From Planctomycetota bacterium (GTDB lineage: Bacteria; Planctomycetota; Planctomycetia; Gemmatales; Gemmataceae): 32,259 bases of DNA. Below are positions 8,708-17,421 of this stretch, piece by piece. The notes under the pieces were generated by a model, which was not told where the DNA came from, did not search any database, and worked only from the letters and a program-made list of their open reading frames with translations. Made by a program: the position numbers and the translations under genes. The stretch is from contig VGZJ01000035.1 of NCBI GenBank assembly GCA_016872595.1, positions 1 to 32,259 on the forward strand, written 5' to 3'. Each line of letters starts with the position of its first letter. Positions within the stretch are counted from its first letter, which is position 1.

Positions 8708-9027
8708 AACCGCTTCACCGTGGGGAAGGGGCGCGTTGGAGTTGGGTCTATGCTAAACGGCGTGCCCGAGCTGGTCAATCCGCGGAATCCGCGGTGCGGT
8801 GTGACATCTGCCACCGTGTCAGGTGCGCCGGTGCGGGTGGCAGTTTTGGGCGGTGTTCGGCCCGGAGTCCGACTTGACCGGGCGTTCGCATCTCGCGTAT
8901 CTTCCATATGTTAGCGCCGCGCGCCCCCTCTCCCGCCGCGTGCGGCACTGGGTTTGCACCGCAAACGACCAACGTTCCTTCCAATGGCCGCGCCCGCAGG
9001 ACGACGGCGCGCCGGGGAGGTGCCCTT

Positions 9028-9543
9028 ATGACCGTCGAACCGCGGCCCGCGACCGCCGCGCCGCCAGACACGACCGACCCCGCGCCCGGCGGTTCCCGCG
9101 AACGGCACCGCTTCTCGATCCTCATTGCCGACGACGACCGCGGGAACCGCGAGACGCTCGGCGAGATGCTCGACAAGCGCGGGTTCCGCACCATGCTCGC
9201 CGCCGACGGCGGCGAGGCCGTCGAACTGGTCCGGGTGGACATGGTCCACCTCGTCCTGTTCGACATGCACATGCCGGGGCTGACCGGCCTCGAGGCGTTC
9301 GCCGTGATCCGCGAGACGCTCGACCGCGTGTTGCCCGCGGTGCTGATGACCGCGGACGCCACGAACGAACTGATCCGCCAAGCGTTCGCGGCTCAGGTGT
9401 ACAGCGTGATCCCGAAGCCGGTGAGCGCGAACGTGGTGCTGCACACCCTGTCGCGCGCGCTGACGAAGGTGTACGGCCCGGCGGACCCGCCGCCCGGCGA
9501 CAAGGGCGAGAACGGCGAGAAGCAAGAGAAGCCGAGCGCGTGA
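9028..9543 (+). CDS. Stand-alone response-regulator receiver protein
   Basis: ILIADDD, LFDMHMPG, LMTAD and PKPV conserved receiver motifs; no output domain. Confidence 0.87.
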   Translation: MTVEPRPATAAPPDTTDPAPGGSRERHRFSILIADDDRGNRETLGEMLDKRGFRTMLAADGGEAVELVRVDMVHLVLFDMHMPGLTGLEAFAVIRETLDRVLPAVLMTADATNELIRQAFAAQVYSVIPKPVSANVVLHTLSRALTKVYGPADPPPGDKGENGEKQEKPSA

Positions 9544-9570
9544 TCGCAGGTTCGCGGTTGATCTGCTGTA

Positions 9571-9631
9571 CCCGGCCTCCGTGCGGCCGGAAGCTCGACC
9601 TGTGGGATAGCCCCGGCCTCCGTGCGGCCGG
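9571..9631. repeat. Duplicated hairpin-forming element upstream of groES
   Basis: cccggcctccgtgcggccgg at 9571-9590 and again at 9612-9631; each contains the inverted arms ccggcc/ggccgg. Confidence 0.7.
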
Positions 9632-9675
9632 CTACAACAGACTTGGTCCGACACACTCAACAGGAGTTTCCCGCG

Positions 9676-9969
9676 ATGGCCCTGAAGATCGTCCCGCTGA
9701 ACGAGAAGATCGTGGTCGAGCGCCTTGAGGCCGACGAGAAGACCCTCGGCGGCATCATTCTGCCGGACACGGCGAAGGAGAAGCCGAAGCAAGGCAAGGT
9801 GCTGGCCGTGGGCGAGGGCAAGCCCCTCGACGACGGCGGGCGCGCCAAATTCCAAGTGAAGGTCGGCGACCGCGTGCTGTTCACCAGCTACGCCGGGAGC
9901 GAAGTGACCATCGACGGCAAAGAGTACCTCATCATGACCGAGGACGACCTCCTCGCCGTCGTGGACTAG
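9676..9969 (+). CDS. groES: Co-chaperonin GroES
   Basis: MALKIVPLNEKIVVERLEADEKTLGGIILPDTAKEKPKQGKVLAVGEG...VLFTSYAGSEVTIDGKEYLIMTEDDLLAVVD. Confidence 0.96.
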   Translation: MALKIVPLNEKIVVERLEADEKTLGGIILPDTAKEKPKQGKVLAVGEGKPLDDGGRAKFQVKVGDRVLFTSYAGSEVTIDGKEYLIMTEDDLLAVVD

Positions 9970-10007
9970 GGCCACCCGGCGCGGCGTCGCGTGCCTGTGC
10001 ACCACCG

Positions 10008-10055
10008 CGGGCCACGTCTCTCCTCCGGCCGAGCGCCGGCGAGGGGCGTGGCCCG
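10008..10055. terminator. Structured GC-rich hairpin downstream of groES
   Basis: cgggccacg (10008-10016)/cgtggcccg (10047-10055), with inner cctccggc/gccggcgagg arms. Confidence 0.45.
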
Positions 10056-10244
10056 GTCGCATTCCGGCTCGGCCGAGGTGTCCCGGCCGGCACGGGGCAC
10101 GGCGCGTGCGCTCAGCACATCGTGCCCGTCCCGCGGTGCGCTCGTGCGTCCCGGGACCCGCCCCCGGCGTAACTCGAACTTGAGACTTTCCGAAGGCGAT
10201 TGAGCGCGCGATAATCTCGCGGCCGATTACCACAGGAGGAAGTC

Positions 10245-10769
10245 ATGCGACCGGACGCGCGTGCCCGTATGAGTGTTGTGCAGGGGGACATCACCGAGCT
10301 GCAAGTGGACGCTATCGTGAACGCCGCGAACGCCACGCTGATGGGCGGCGGGGGCGTAGACGGCGCGATCCACGCAGCCGCGGGGCCGGCACTCTTGCGC
10401 GAGTGCGCCGGGCTGGGCGGGTGCGAAACCGGCCGCGCGAAGATGACCGCCGGCTACTACCTGCCGGCGCGCCACGTGATCCACACCGTCGGCCCGGTGT
10501 ACGACGACGGCCGCCACGGGGAACCGATCCTGCTGGCGTCGTGCTACACGGAGTCGCTGCGCCTTGCGGCGGAAGCGGGGCTGGAGGTGGTCGCGTTCCC
10601 GTGCATCTCGACGGGCGCGTTCGGGTACCCGCACCGCGCCGCGTGCGAGATCGCGGTGGCGACGGTCGCGGAGTGGCTCGAGAACAACGAGTTCCCGCGC
10701 GAGGTCGTGTTCTGCTGCTACGAAACGACCGACGCGCGGCGCTACCGCTCGCGGCTCGAAAAGGACTGA
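10245..10769 (+). CDS. Macrodomain protein (YmdB-like O-acetyl-ADP-ribose deacetylase family)
   Basis: GDITELQVDAIVNAANATLMGGGGVDGAIHAAAG...VIHTVGPVY...FPCISTGAFGYP; aggagga RBS upstream. Confidence 0.93.
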   Translation: MRPDARARMSVVQGDITELQVDAIVNAANATLMGGGGVDGAIHAAAGPALLRECAGLGGCETGRAKMTAGYYLPARHVIHTVGPVYDDGRHGEPILLASCYTESLRLAAEAGLEVVAFPCISTGAFGYPHRAACEIAVATVAEWLENNEFPREVVFCCYETTDARRYRSRLEKD

Positions 10770-10800
10770 AGCGCGAACCCGCCGAATTCACAGGTGTGAA

Positions 10801-11321
10801 ATGTCCGCGTTCCCAACCCTAGCGGAAAGTACGAGTTCGCGGACCACCACAACGCCGCGTTCGAGCACCTCGCTAAGTTCATGCGGATCGTCGCCACGTT
10901 CATGGTGGTTTTGGGCGGCCTTAACGTCCTCTCCGACTTCCTCACGATCTTCGTGATCCCCCATTCAGACCAGTTGGTGTCCCGGTGGTTCCGGTCCATG
11001 TCCCGGTTGTTCTCCGGCGGGGTCTGGATCGCGATGGCCGTGTTCCTGTTCCAAGCCGCGCACACGTTGGTGCGAAACGTGAACGGACGGGCACAGCCGC
11101 GCGAACCGAGGCGGCGCGAACCGATGTGCCCGTCGATCTGTCCATTCGACAGGATTTTTCAAGGACCTCCGCGCGGTCTTCGCAAAACGGGCCGCTTACC
11201 GGGCTTGCAACCGGACAGCTTGAACCGAACAATACACGTACCACCAACCCGGCACGCGCTCGCCCCCGACGCAGGACGCTACCCCGCGCGCGCCGGCCAG
11301 ACGAGAGGAACCCGTCGATGA
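10801..11321 (+). pseudogene. Small two-TM membrane protein, apparently frameshifted near its N-terminus
   Basis: Frame from 10821 reads SGKYEFADHHNAAFEHLAKFMRIVATFMVVLGGLNVLSDFLTIFV... but its only ATG is internal (10881); ATG at 10801 (MSAFP) is in another frame, and a +1 correction near 10812-10815 joins them. Confidence 0.45.
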
Positions 11322-12064
11322 ACTCGTATGCCTCACTCTGCGACGATTTCGGCGTCTCGACATACGTTCACGGCAAGCTCGAGATGCCGACCGGCCGCGA
11401 GACCGTGCTCCACTTCTTCGAGGCGCTCCAGAAGGCCGCCCCAACAATGACCGAGTTCGAGAAGCGCGGCGACACGGAGTACGCGCTCGAAGAGGACCGC
11501 GAACCCGGTAACTACCGCTGGGCCGCGCTCGACCACCGCCGCCTCAGCGCCGGGTACGTGAACCCGCCCACGCTCGACGACGCCGACGCCCATAACGAGC
11601 GCGTGCTCGAAATCGCACCGTACCACCTCGACATCGGCGGCATGCAGACCGAGTCGATGGACGTGCTGTACTACTTCGACTTCACCTATCAGGGCAACCA
11701 CGACGAAGTGGTGGCCGAAGCGCTGACGAGCGGAACGCCGCTGGAGGGGTTGATCCAGATTCCCGCGGCGCGGGTGCTGCACTTCCAGCCGACGATGATG
11801 CTCGCGCTCGACGAGGGCTGCCAGTTGCAGGCGCGGCTGAGCATCGAGACGCGCACGACCGCGTACCAAGTGCGGACCGCGCAGTTCTCGGAGTCGCCGA
11901 TCACCGTGTACTTCACGGTGCGCCAGTTCTGGGGCAAGCAGCCGTTCAAGACGTTCGCCGAGAGCTACCACAACCAGCGCCGCGTCCTTGACGAGTTGGT
12001 GAGCACCTACGTCGTGCCTCAAGTCATCAACCCGCTGGCAAAGGCGATCAGCACGAAGGGGTGA
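11318..12064 (+). CDS. Hypothetical protein, 248 aa
   Basis: Continuous ORF with consistent codon bias from ATG 11318 (MNSYASLCDDFGVSTYVHGKLEMPTGRETVLHFFEALQ...); no family recognised. Confidence 0.75.
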   Translation: MNSYASLCDDFGVSTYVHGKLEMPTGRETVLHFFEALQKAAPTMTEFEKRGDTEYALEEDREPGNYRWAALDHRRLSAGYVNPPTLDDADAHNERVLEIAPYHLDIGGMQTESMDVLYYFDFTYQGNHDEVVAEALTSGTPLEGLIQIPAARVLHFQPTMMLALDEGCQLQARLSIETRTTAYQVRTAQFSESPITVYFTVRQFWGKQPFKTFAESYHNQRRVLDELVSTYVVPQVINPLAKAISTKG

Positions 12065-12153
12065 GCCGGGGCGCGGGGTGCCACGGGGAGTGGCACCGCG
12101 CGCGCGGCATCCGTACAGTAGCGGGCACCGCCCCGCCGCGCGAGACGCCTGCC

Positions 12154-12480
12154 GTGGACATCTTCTCGTTCTTTCAGTTGTGCCGACAGGTCCCCGTCGC
12201 CCTGTTCACGGGCTACTTCCAAGTCGACGAGCGGCACTGCGTCCGCGGGTTCCCGGCCCGACTCGTCGGGCTGTGCTTCCTCGCCATCGTGGGGTTCGCG
12301 GTCACGGCAACGGTCCTCAGCGCCACCAGCGACGAACTCGCAACGCCCCTGCTCTTCGGCGGCTTCTTCCTCTTCATCTTCTGTGTGATCGTGGCCGCGA
12401 CCGTGTGCGTGGCTTGTCAGCAGAAGATCGACCAAGGCGCGGAGCGCGCGAAGCGGGAGAAGGCCGACGACCGCTGGTAG
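12154..12480 (+). CDS. Small membrane protein, probable GTG start
   Basis: VDIFSFFQLCRQVPVALFTGYFQVDERHCVRGFPARLVGLCFLAIVGFAVTATVLSATS...LLFGGFFLFIFCVIVAATVCVAC: two TM helices. Confidence 0.6.
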   Translation: MDIFSFFQLCRQVPVALFTGYFQVDERHCVRGFPARLVGLCFLAIVGFAVTATVLSATSDELATPLLFGGFFLFIFCVIVAATVCVACQQKIDQGAERAKREKADDRW

Positions 12481-12502
12481 CCCCTCGAACGCCCGCCCCG
12501 TG

Positions 12503-12533
12503 CCGCGCCCGCTGTAGCCGACAGCGGGCGCGG
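12503..12533 (+). terminator. Intrinsic terminator-like hairpin
   Basis: ccgcgcccgctgt-agccg-acagcgggcgcgg followed by ttcgttt. Confidence 0.75.
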
Positions 12534-12583
12534 TTCGTTTGATGAACCTATCCTCTCCGCTTTCCCAACTTGAGTCCGACACC

Positions 12584-13846
12584 ATGAGCGCCAGCGTTCC
12601 CGCCCTTTCCTCGTTCGCCAGCGGCCTGACCACCGAGACCGCGTTCGACGTGCTGGCCGTCGCCCGGAAGCTCCAAGCCGGCGGGAAGGACGTGATCGCG
12701 CTCCAGATCGGCGACTCGCCGTTCCCGACCACCGCGAGCGCGATCAAAGCCGCGCACGCGGCCATCGACGCCGGACTGACGCGCTACTGCCCCTCGCTCG
12801 GCCTGCCGGAGTTCCGCGAGACGATCGCGCGGACCGTGCAAAAGGAGTTCGGCATCCCAGCGACCGCGGACAACGTCGTTGTCGGCCCCGGCGCGAAGGT
12901 GTTCGAGACGTACTTCGCGGAAGCGTTCCTCGAGCCGGGCGACGCGGTGCTGGTGTTCCAACCGGCGTTCCCGACCTTCGAGCCGAACATCCTGCGGCGC
13001 GGCGCGCGCCCGGTGTACGTTCCGCTCAAGCAAGAGAACCAGTTCCGGCCCGACGTCGCCGCGATCGAGAAGTTCGTGAAGACCGAGCCGCGCGCGCGCG
13101 CGATCTTTCTGAACTTTCCCCACAACCCGACCGGCGGCGTGGCGACGCGCGACGACCTGAAGGCCATCGCGAACATCGTGCGCGGCACGAACATCGCAGT
13201 GTTCAGCGACGAGCCGTACTGCCACATGGTCTGGGGCGAAGGGGGCAAGCACCACAGCATCCTGTCCGAACCCGGAATGCTCGACCAGTGCGTCGGGGCG
13301 TACACGTTCTCGAAGAGCTACAGCATGAGCGGCTGGCGCTGCGGGTACATGCTCGCGGCCCCGTCGGTCGCGCAGATCGTGGGTAAGATGATTAACACGT
13401 CGCTCTCGTGCGTGCCGCCCATCGTCCAGATGGCGGGCAAGGCCGCTCTCGAACACGACGCCGCGGAGCGCGATGACGTAATGGCGAAGTTCCACAAGAA
13501 GGTGGAACTGCTGGTGAGCGAGCTGCGCAAGGTTCCCGATGTTACCGTGCTGATGCCGGCGGGCACGTTCTACGTGTTCCCCCGCGTCGAGCCGATCTGC
13601 AAGCGGCTGGGTATCACGTCGCACGGCCTCGCGATGTACCTGCTGGAAGGGGCCGACGACACGCGCGGCGTGGCGTGCCTCGGCGGTGAGTGCTTCGGGG
13701 CCGCGGGCGCGGGCTTCCTGCGGTTCAGCTGCGCCGAACCCGACGACCGGCTCGTGAGCGCCGTCGCCTTCTTCGCCGAGGCGATCCAGAAGAAGGACCG
13801 CGTCAACAAGTACCTCGATGGGCACCCCAAGTATCGCCTCGCATGA
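12584..13846 (+). CDS. Pyridoxal-phosphate aminotransferase, class I/II
   Basis: FPHNPTGGVATRDDL, SDEPYCHMVW, TFSKSYSMSGWRCGY (PLP lysine), fold-type I pattern. Confidence 0.93.
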   Translation: MSASVPALSSFASGLTTETAFDVLAVARKLQAGGKDVIALQIGDSPFPTTASAIKAAHAAIDAGLTRYCPSLGLPEFRETIARTVQKEFGIPATADNVVVGPGAKVFETYFAEAFLEPGDAVLVFQPAFPTFEPNILRRGARPVYVPLKQENQFRPDVAAIEKFVKTEPRARAIFLNFPHNPTGGVATRDDLKAIANIVRGTNIAVFSDEPYCHMVWGEGGKHHSILSEPGMLDQCVGAYTFSKSYSMSGWRCGYMLAAPSVAQIVGKMINTSLSCVPPIVQMAGKAALEHDAAERDDVMAKFHKKVELLVSELRKVPDVTVLMPAGTFYVFPRVEPICKRLGITSHGLAMYLLEGADDTRGVACLGGECFGAAGAGFLRFSCAEPDDRLVSAVAFFAEAIQKKDRVNKYLDGHPKYRLA

Positions 13847-13865
13847 TCGCCCAATCGGGTCGAAG

Positions 13866-15617
13866 CTACACCTTCTCCTTGCGCCGTGCGAGTTCCTTAG
13901 TCACGTCCGTCAGTGAACGGGTGTTAAAAACGTCGTCACGCGTCAGCCAGCCGCGGCGTGCGACCTGCACGCCGAAGTTGTACAGCGCCAGCTCGCCGGG
14001 GCTGTGCGCATCGGGGTTGATGGCGATGGGAATGCCGAGCGCCTTCGCCCGCTTCACGTACCGCCAGTCGAGGTCGAGGCGCGACGGCTGGGCGTTGATC
14101 TCGATCATCTTGCCGTGCTTCGCGGCCACCTTCAGCACCTCGTCGAGGTTGATCTTGTACCCCTCGCGGCGGAGCAAGAGGCGGCCGGTCGCGTGGCCGA
14201 GCATCGTCGTCGCCGGGTGCGCGAGCGCCTTGCATACGCGCCGCGTCATGTCCTCTTCCGGCATGTTGAACAGCGAGTGAACGCTGACGACGACGTACTC
14301 GAACCCGGCGAGCAGCTCGTCGCTGTAGTCGAGTGAGCCGTCTTCGAGAATGTCCACCTCGATGCCCTTCAGAATGCGCACGCCGCTCAGCTTCGCGTTC
14401 ACGCGGTCGATCTCGGCCCACTGCTTACGGACGATGTTCACCGGCATCCCGCGGGCAATGGTGAGCGACTGCGAGTGATCGCCGACGCCGAAGTACTCGA
14501 AGCCGAGCGCCTTCGCCGCGAGCGCCATTTCTTCGAGCGTCGCGTTGCCGTCACTGTAGGTGGTGTGGTTGTGGAACACGCCGCGGATGTCGCCGTCCGC
14601 GACCAGCGCGGGCAGCACCTTCAGCTCGCCGGCCTCGATCTCGCCGTTGTCCTCGCGCAGCTCCGGTTCGATGTATGGCAGGCCGAGCGCGGCGAAGATG
14701 TCCGCCTCGGTCTTGCACGGCACCGTGGACGACTTCGCCTCGTTCGAGAGCGCGTACTCGTTGAGCGTGAGGCCGCGGTCGATGGCCCGCTGGCGCATGC
14801 GGATGTTGTGATCCTTGCTGCCGGTGAAATAGTGCAGGGCGAACGGGAACTGCTCGTCGGTGACGACGCGTAGGTCGGCCTGCATCGTCACCTTCTCGCC
14901 GCGGCTGTGTAGCGTCGCGATCACGCTCGACTTGGTCGGCCCCTGCCCCAGCACTTGAACCACTTCCGGCAGCTTCACGAACGCATCCATAATAGGCTGC
15001 GCGTTCGCGCTACTGACGAGAATGTCGAGGTCCGCGACGGTCTCCTTGTGGCGGCGCAGGCTGCCGCACAGCTCGCTCCGCAGCACGCCGGGGAAGGTGC
15101 GAATCTGTTCCAGAAGCGCCGTGCCGAGCGGCAGCGCGAGGTCGATGCGAACGCGATGGCCAACCTTCTCGAAGTGCGCGATGCCTTCGAGTATGCGGGC
15201 CTGCGTCTTCTCGCCGAACCCCTTCAGCTTCGCCACTTCGCCCGCTTCGCACGCGGCCTTCAGCTTCTCGATGGTGTCGATGTGCAGGTTGTCGTGTAGC
15301 GCCTTCACCTTCTTTGGACCGATCCCCGGCAGGCGGAGCATCGTGACCAGCCCGGCGGGAACCGACGCGCGCAGGTCTTCGAGGTACGGCAGCTTGCCCG
15401 TGGTTACGAGCGTGGTGATCTTCTCGGTCAGCGCCTCGCCGATCCCGCGAACCTTGCCGAGTTCGCCCTTCGCGACCATCTCCTTGAGATCGCCCGGAAG
15501 CTGCTGCACCAGCCGCGCGGCGTTGTGGTAGGCATTCGTACGGAAGCTGTTCTCGCCCTTGAGTTCGAGCAGCGTGCCGATCTCGTCGAGCGCGTCGGCA
15601 ACATCGTCCTTCGTCAT
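13866..15617 (-). CDS. polX: DNA polymerase/3'-5' exonuclease PolX (NTase + HhH + PHP domain)
   Basis: N-terminal helix-hairpin-helix (LPGIGPKKVKALHDNL), NTase GSLRRHKETVADLDILV, PHP FHNHTTYSDGNATLEEMALAAKALGFEYFGVGDHS. Confidence 0.95.
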   Translation of the reverse strand: MTKDDVADALDEIGTLLELKGENSFRTNAYHNAARLVQQLPGDLKEMVAKGELGKVRGIGEALTEKITTLVTTGKLPYLEDLRASVPAGLVTMLRLPGIGPKKVKALHDNLHIDTIEKLKAACEAGEVAKLKGFGEKTQARILEGIAHFEKVGHRVRIDLALPLGTALLEQIRTFPGVLRSELCGSLRRHKETVADLDILVSSANAQPIMDAFVKLPEVVQVLGQGPTKSSVIATLHSRGEKVTMQADLRVVTDEQFPFALHYFTGSKDHNIRMRQRAIDRGLTLNEYALSNEAKSSTVPCKTEADIFAALGLPYIEPELREDNGEIEAGELKVLPALVADGDIRGVFHNHTTYSDGNATLEEMALAAKALGFEYFGVGDHSQSLTIARGMPVNIVRKQWAEIDRVNAKLSGVRILKGIEVDILEDGSLDYSDELLAGFEYVVVSVHSLFNMPEEDMTRRVCKALAHPATTMLGHATGRLLLRREGYKINLDEVLKVAAKHGKMIEINAQPSRLDLDWRYVKRAKALGIPIAINPDAHSPGELALYNFGVQVARRGWLTRDDVFNTRSLTDVTKELARRKEKV

Positions 15618-15775
15618 GGCTCCGGCTCCTCAGTGTTGGTGAGAGGATACCAGATGAGCGCGCGGGATGGGATGTTGGAGGTGAGCAGTCGTTAGCCGCA
15701 AGTCGTAGGCGAGCACGCCGCATCAGCGTTTCGGGGGCGAACACGCGGCCCAGAATACCTGCGATGAAACGAAGC

Positions 15776-15817
15776 GGCCCCGGTCGATCACGCCTTGCAG
15801 CGTAACGGGCCGGGGCC
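15776..15817 (-). terminator. Hairpin downstream of the PseG-like gene
   Basis: ggccccgg (15776-15783)/ccggggcc (15810-15817). Confidence 0.45.
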
Positions 15818-15853
15818 TTGCTCGCAAGCTCGCGGAGTCGCGAGCGACTTCCG

Positions 15854-16948
15854 CTAGGCGGCGATCTTCAGCGGCGCGAAGCCGGTGGCGCGCTTGCGGG
15901 CCGGGCCGTGGAGCATGATCTCCAGCCCGTTTACGATGCGGTCCGGGCCGCGCCCGTCGAACGTGTTCCGCGCGCAGCGCGTCATGCTCTTGCGCTCCAT
16001 CGCGTCGTCGTGCAGCAGGTCGACCGCTTCCTTCAACTGATCGAAGGTCACGGCGTCGGCGCTGCCGAGGTGCGTCGCGACGCCGTCCTCGTCGAGCCGC
16101 TTAGCGTTGCCCGCGTGCCGCCGCGTCTGGCTCAGGATCAGTTGCGGCACGCCGACCACGCACAGTTCGGCCGACCACGCATCGCCGCTGGTGAGCGCGA
16201 AGTGGACGCGCACCAGCCGCGTCATCAGTTCTTTCGTCTCGGTCACGACTTCGACCCGGCCCTTGCTGCCGTCCGCGAGGTCGAGCATGTCGTCGTAGCG
16301 CGGGTGGTGCGTGCGGGCCGTGACCGTCACCTTCGACACCTTGTCCATCTCCAGAAGCTGTTCCGTGCGGGTGATCGCTTCGCCCGCGAGGTCGTCGTCG
16401 CCCATCGCCACGAGCGCGCGGAACGGCATCGGCGGCTCGACCGCGCGAATGGTGCGCTGGCGGCGGAAGATGCCGCGGCACAGCGCGTAGCGGTGGCCGA
16501 GCAGGAGCTGACACCCCGGTTCGACGCGGAACGCCTTGCGCGACGGATACAGCAGCGGGTTCACGACGAGATCGGCGGGGAACTTCATGTCCGCGGTGGA
16601 GTCGAAGCACATCACGAGCGCGCCGGTCTTCTTCAGCTCGCGCACGTAGTCGGCGGTGTAGTTCGTCCCGGCGAGCACAACGGCCGCGGCCTCGCGCTTG
16701 CGCACTTGGGCGATGGTGGCTTCGAGGTCGCCGGGCGCGCCCATCGGCTGCTCGGCGGGCGTCCAGTCGTTGTTGCCCCGGTTGATGACCGTGGCGAGCG
16801 AGAGCGGGTCGAGGTAGCTGAAGAACTGGGTGCCGCGCCGCCGGCGCTGAAGGGCCGCCGCGAGAGACAGGCACTGGTACAGCGGCTCCCAGCCGTGTTC
16901 AGTAGTGCCGTCGCAGCGAAACAGAATGGGGCCACGGGTCGCGTCCAT
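15854..16948 (-). CDS. PseG-like / GT28-like nucleotide-sugar hydrolase or glycosyltransferase
   Basis: MDATRGPILFRCDGTTEHGWEPLYQCLSLAAALQRR; VVLAGTNYTADYVRELKKTGALVMCFDS; C-terminal SGDAWSAELCVVGVPQLILSQTRRHAGNAKRLDEDGVATHLG. Confidence 0.7.
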   Translation of the reverse strand: MDATRGPILFRCDGTTEHGWEPLYQCLSLAAALQRRRRGTQFFSYLDPLSLATVINRGNNDWTPAEQPMGAPGDLEATIAQVRKREAAAVVLAGTNYTADYVRELKKTGALVMCFDSTADMKFPADLVVNPLLYPSRKAFRVEPGCQLLLGHRYALCRGIFRRQRTIRAVEPPMPFRALVAMGDDDLAGEAITRTEQLLEMDKVSKVTVTARTHHPRYDDMLDLADGSKGRVEVVTETKELMTRLVRVHFALTSGDAWSAELCVVGVPQLILSQTRRHAGNAKRLDEDGVATHLGSADAVTFDQLKEAVDLLHDDAMERKSMTRCARNTFDGRGPDRIVNGLEIMLHGPARKRATGFAPLKIAA

Positions 16949-17300
16949 GCGCAACACTCCTCCACAACCTTGGGGGTGTAACGGCGCGCGGGCGCACTCG
17001 CGAGAGAGTACACGTCGCGCGGTCCGGTGGTGCGGAGGGGGGCACACGCACGACTGGCGCGCGGGCGCGTCTCGACACCTCTTCTCCGGGCGGGATCATT
17101 GCTGACCCCGTACGACGCGCCTTCGGGTTCCGGTCCGTTGGCGCGGCGTGCTCGCTCGAAGGGTTCCGGTCCTCCGACCGAGCGGGGCGGATGGTAGTTC
17201 AGAATCTTCGCAACCGACAAGGCCATTTTTTTCGTGCCGTGCGATCGTCGCGTGCACAGGGATTTCCAGCGGTTCCGCACGGGGGTCGGGTGCGCGGCGC

Positions 17301-17314
17301 GTTCCACGTGGAAC
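17301..17314. promoter_or_regulatory. parS site 1
   Basis: Perfect palindrome gttccacgtggaac, matching the bacterial parS core (GTTCCACGTGGAAC class). Confidence 0.9.
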
Positions 17315-17356
17315 GTTTGCGCAGATTCGCGCGGCCGTAGCGGTTCGGCCGACGGC

Positions 17357-17370
17357 GTTCCACGTGGAAC
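17357..17370. promoter_or_regulatory. parS site 2
   Basis: Second identical gttccacgtggaac, 56 bp from site 1. Confidence 0.9.
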
Positions 17371-17421
17371 GCCGCACATCCGGCACCACCGATTCCCCTT
17401 TCCCCAACCGCGGAGATTGCT

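Noticed and set aside
8911-10233. 440-aa minus-strand ORF
   Set aside because: Antisense to the receiver gene and groES; no domain evidence.
12077-12097. ggtgccac/gtggcacc hairpin after the 248-aa hypothetical gene
   Set aside because: Only an 8-bp stem, no T-tract; too weak to call a terminator in this GC content.
12548-13825. 425-aa minus-strand ORF
   Set aside because: Antisense shadow of the aminotransferase gene.
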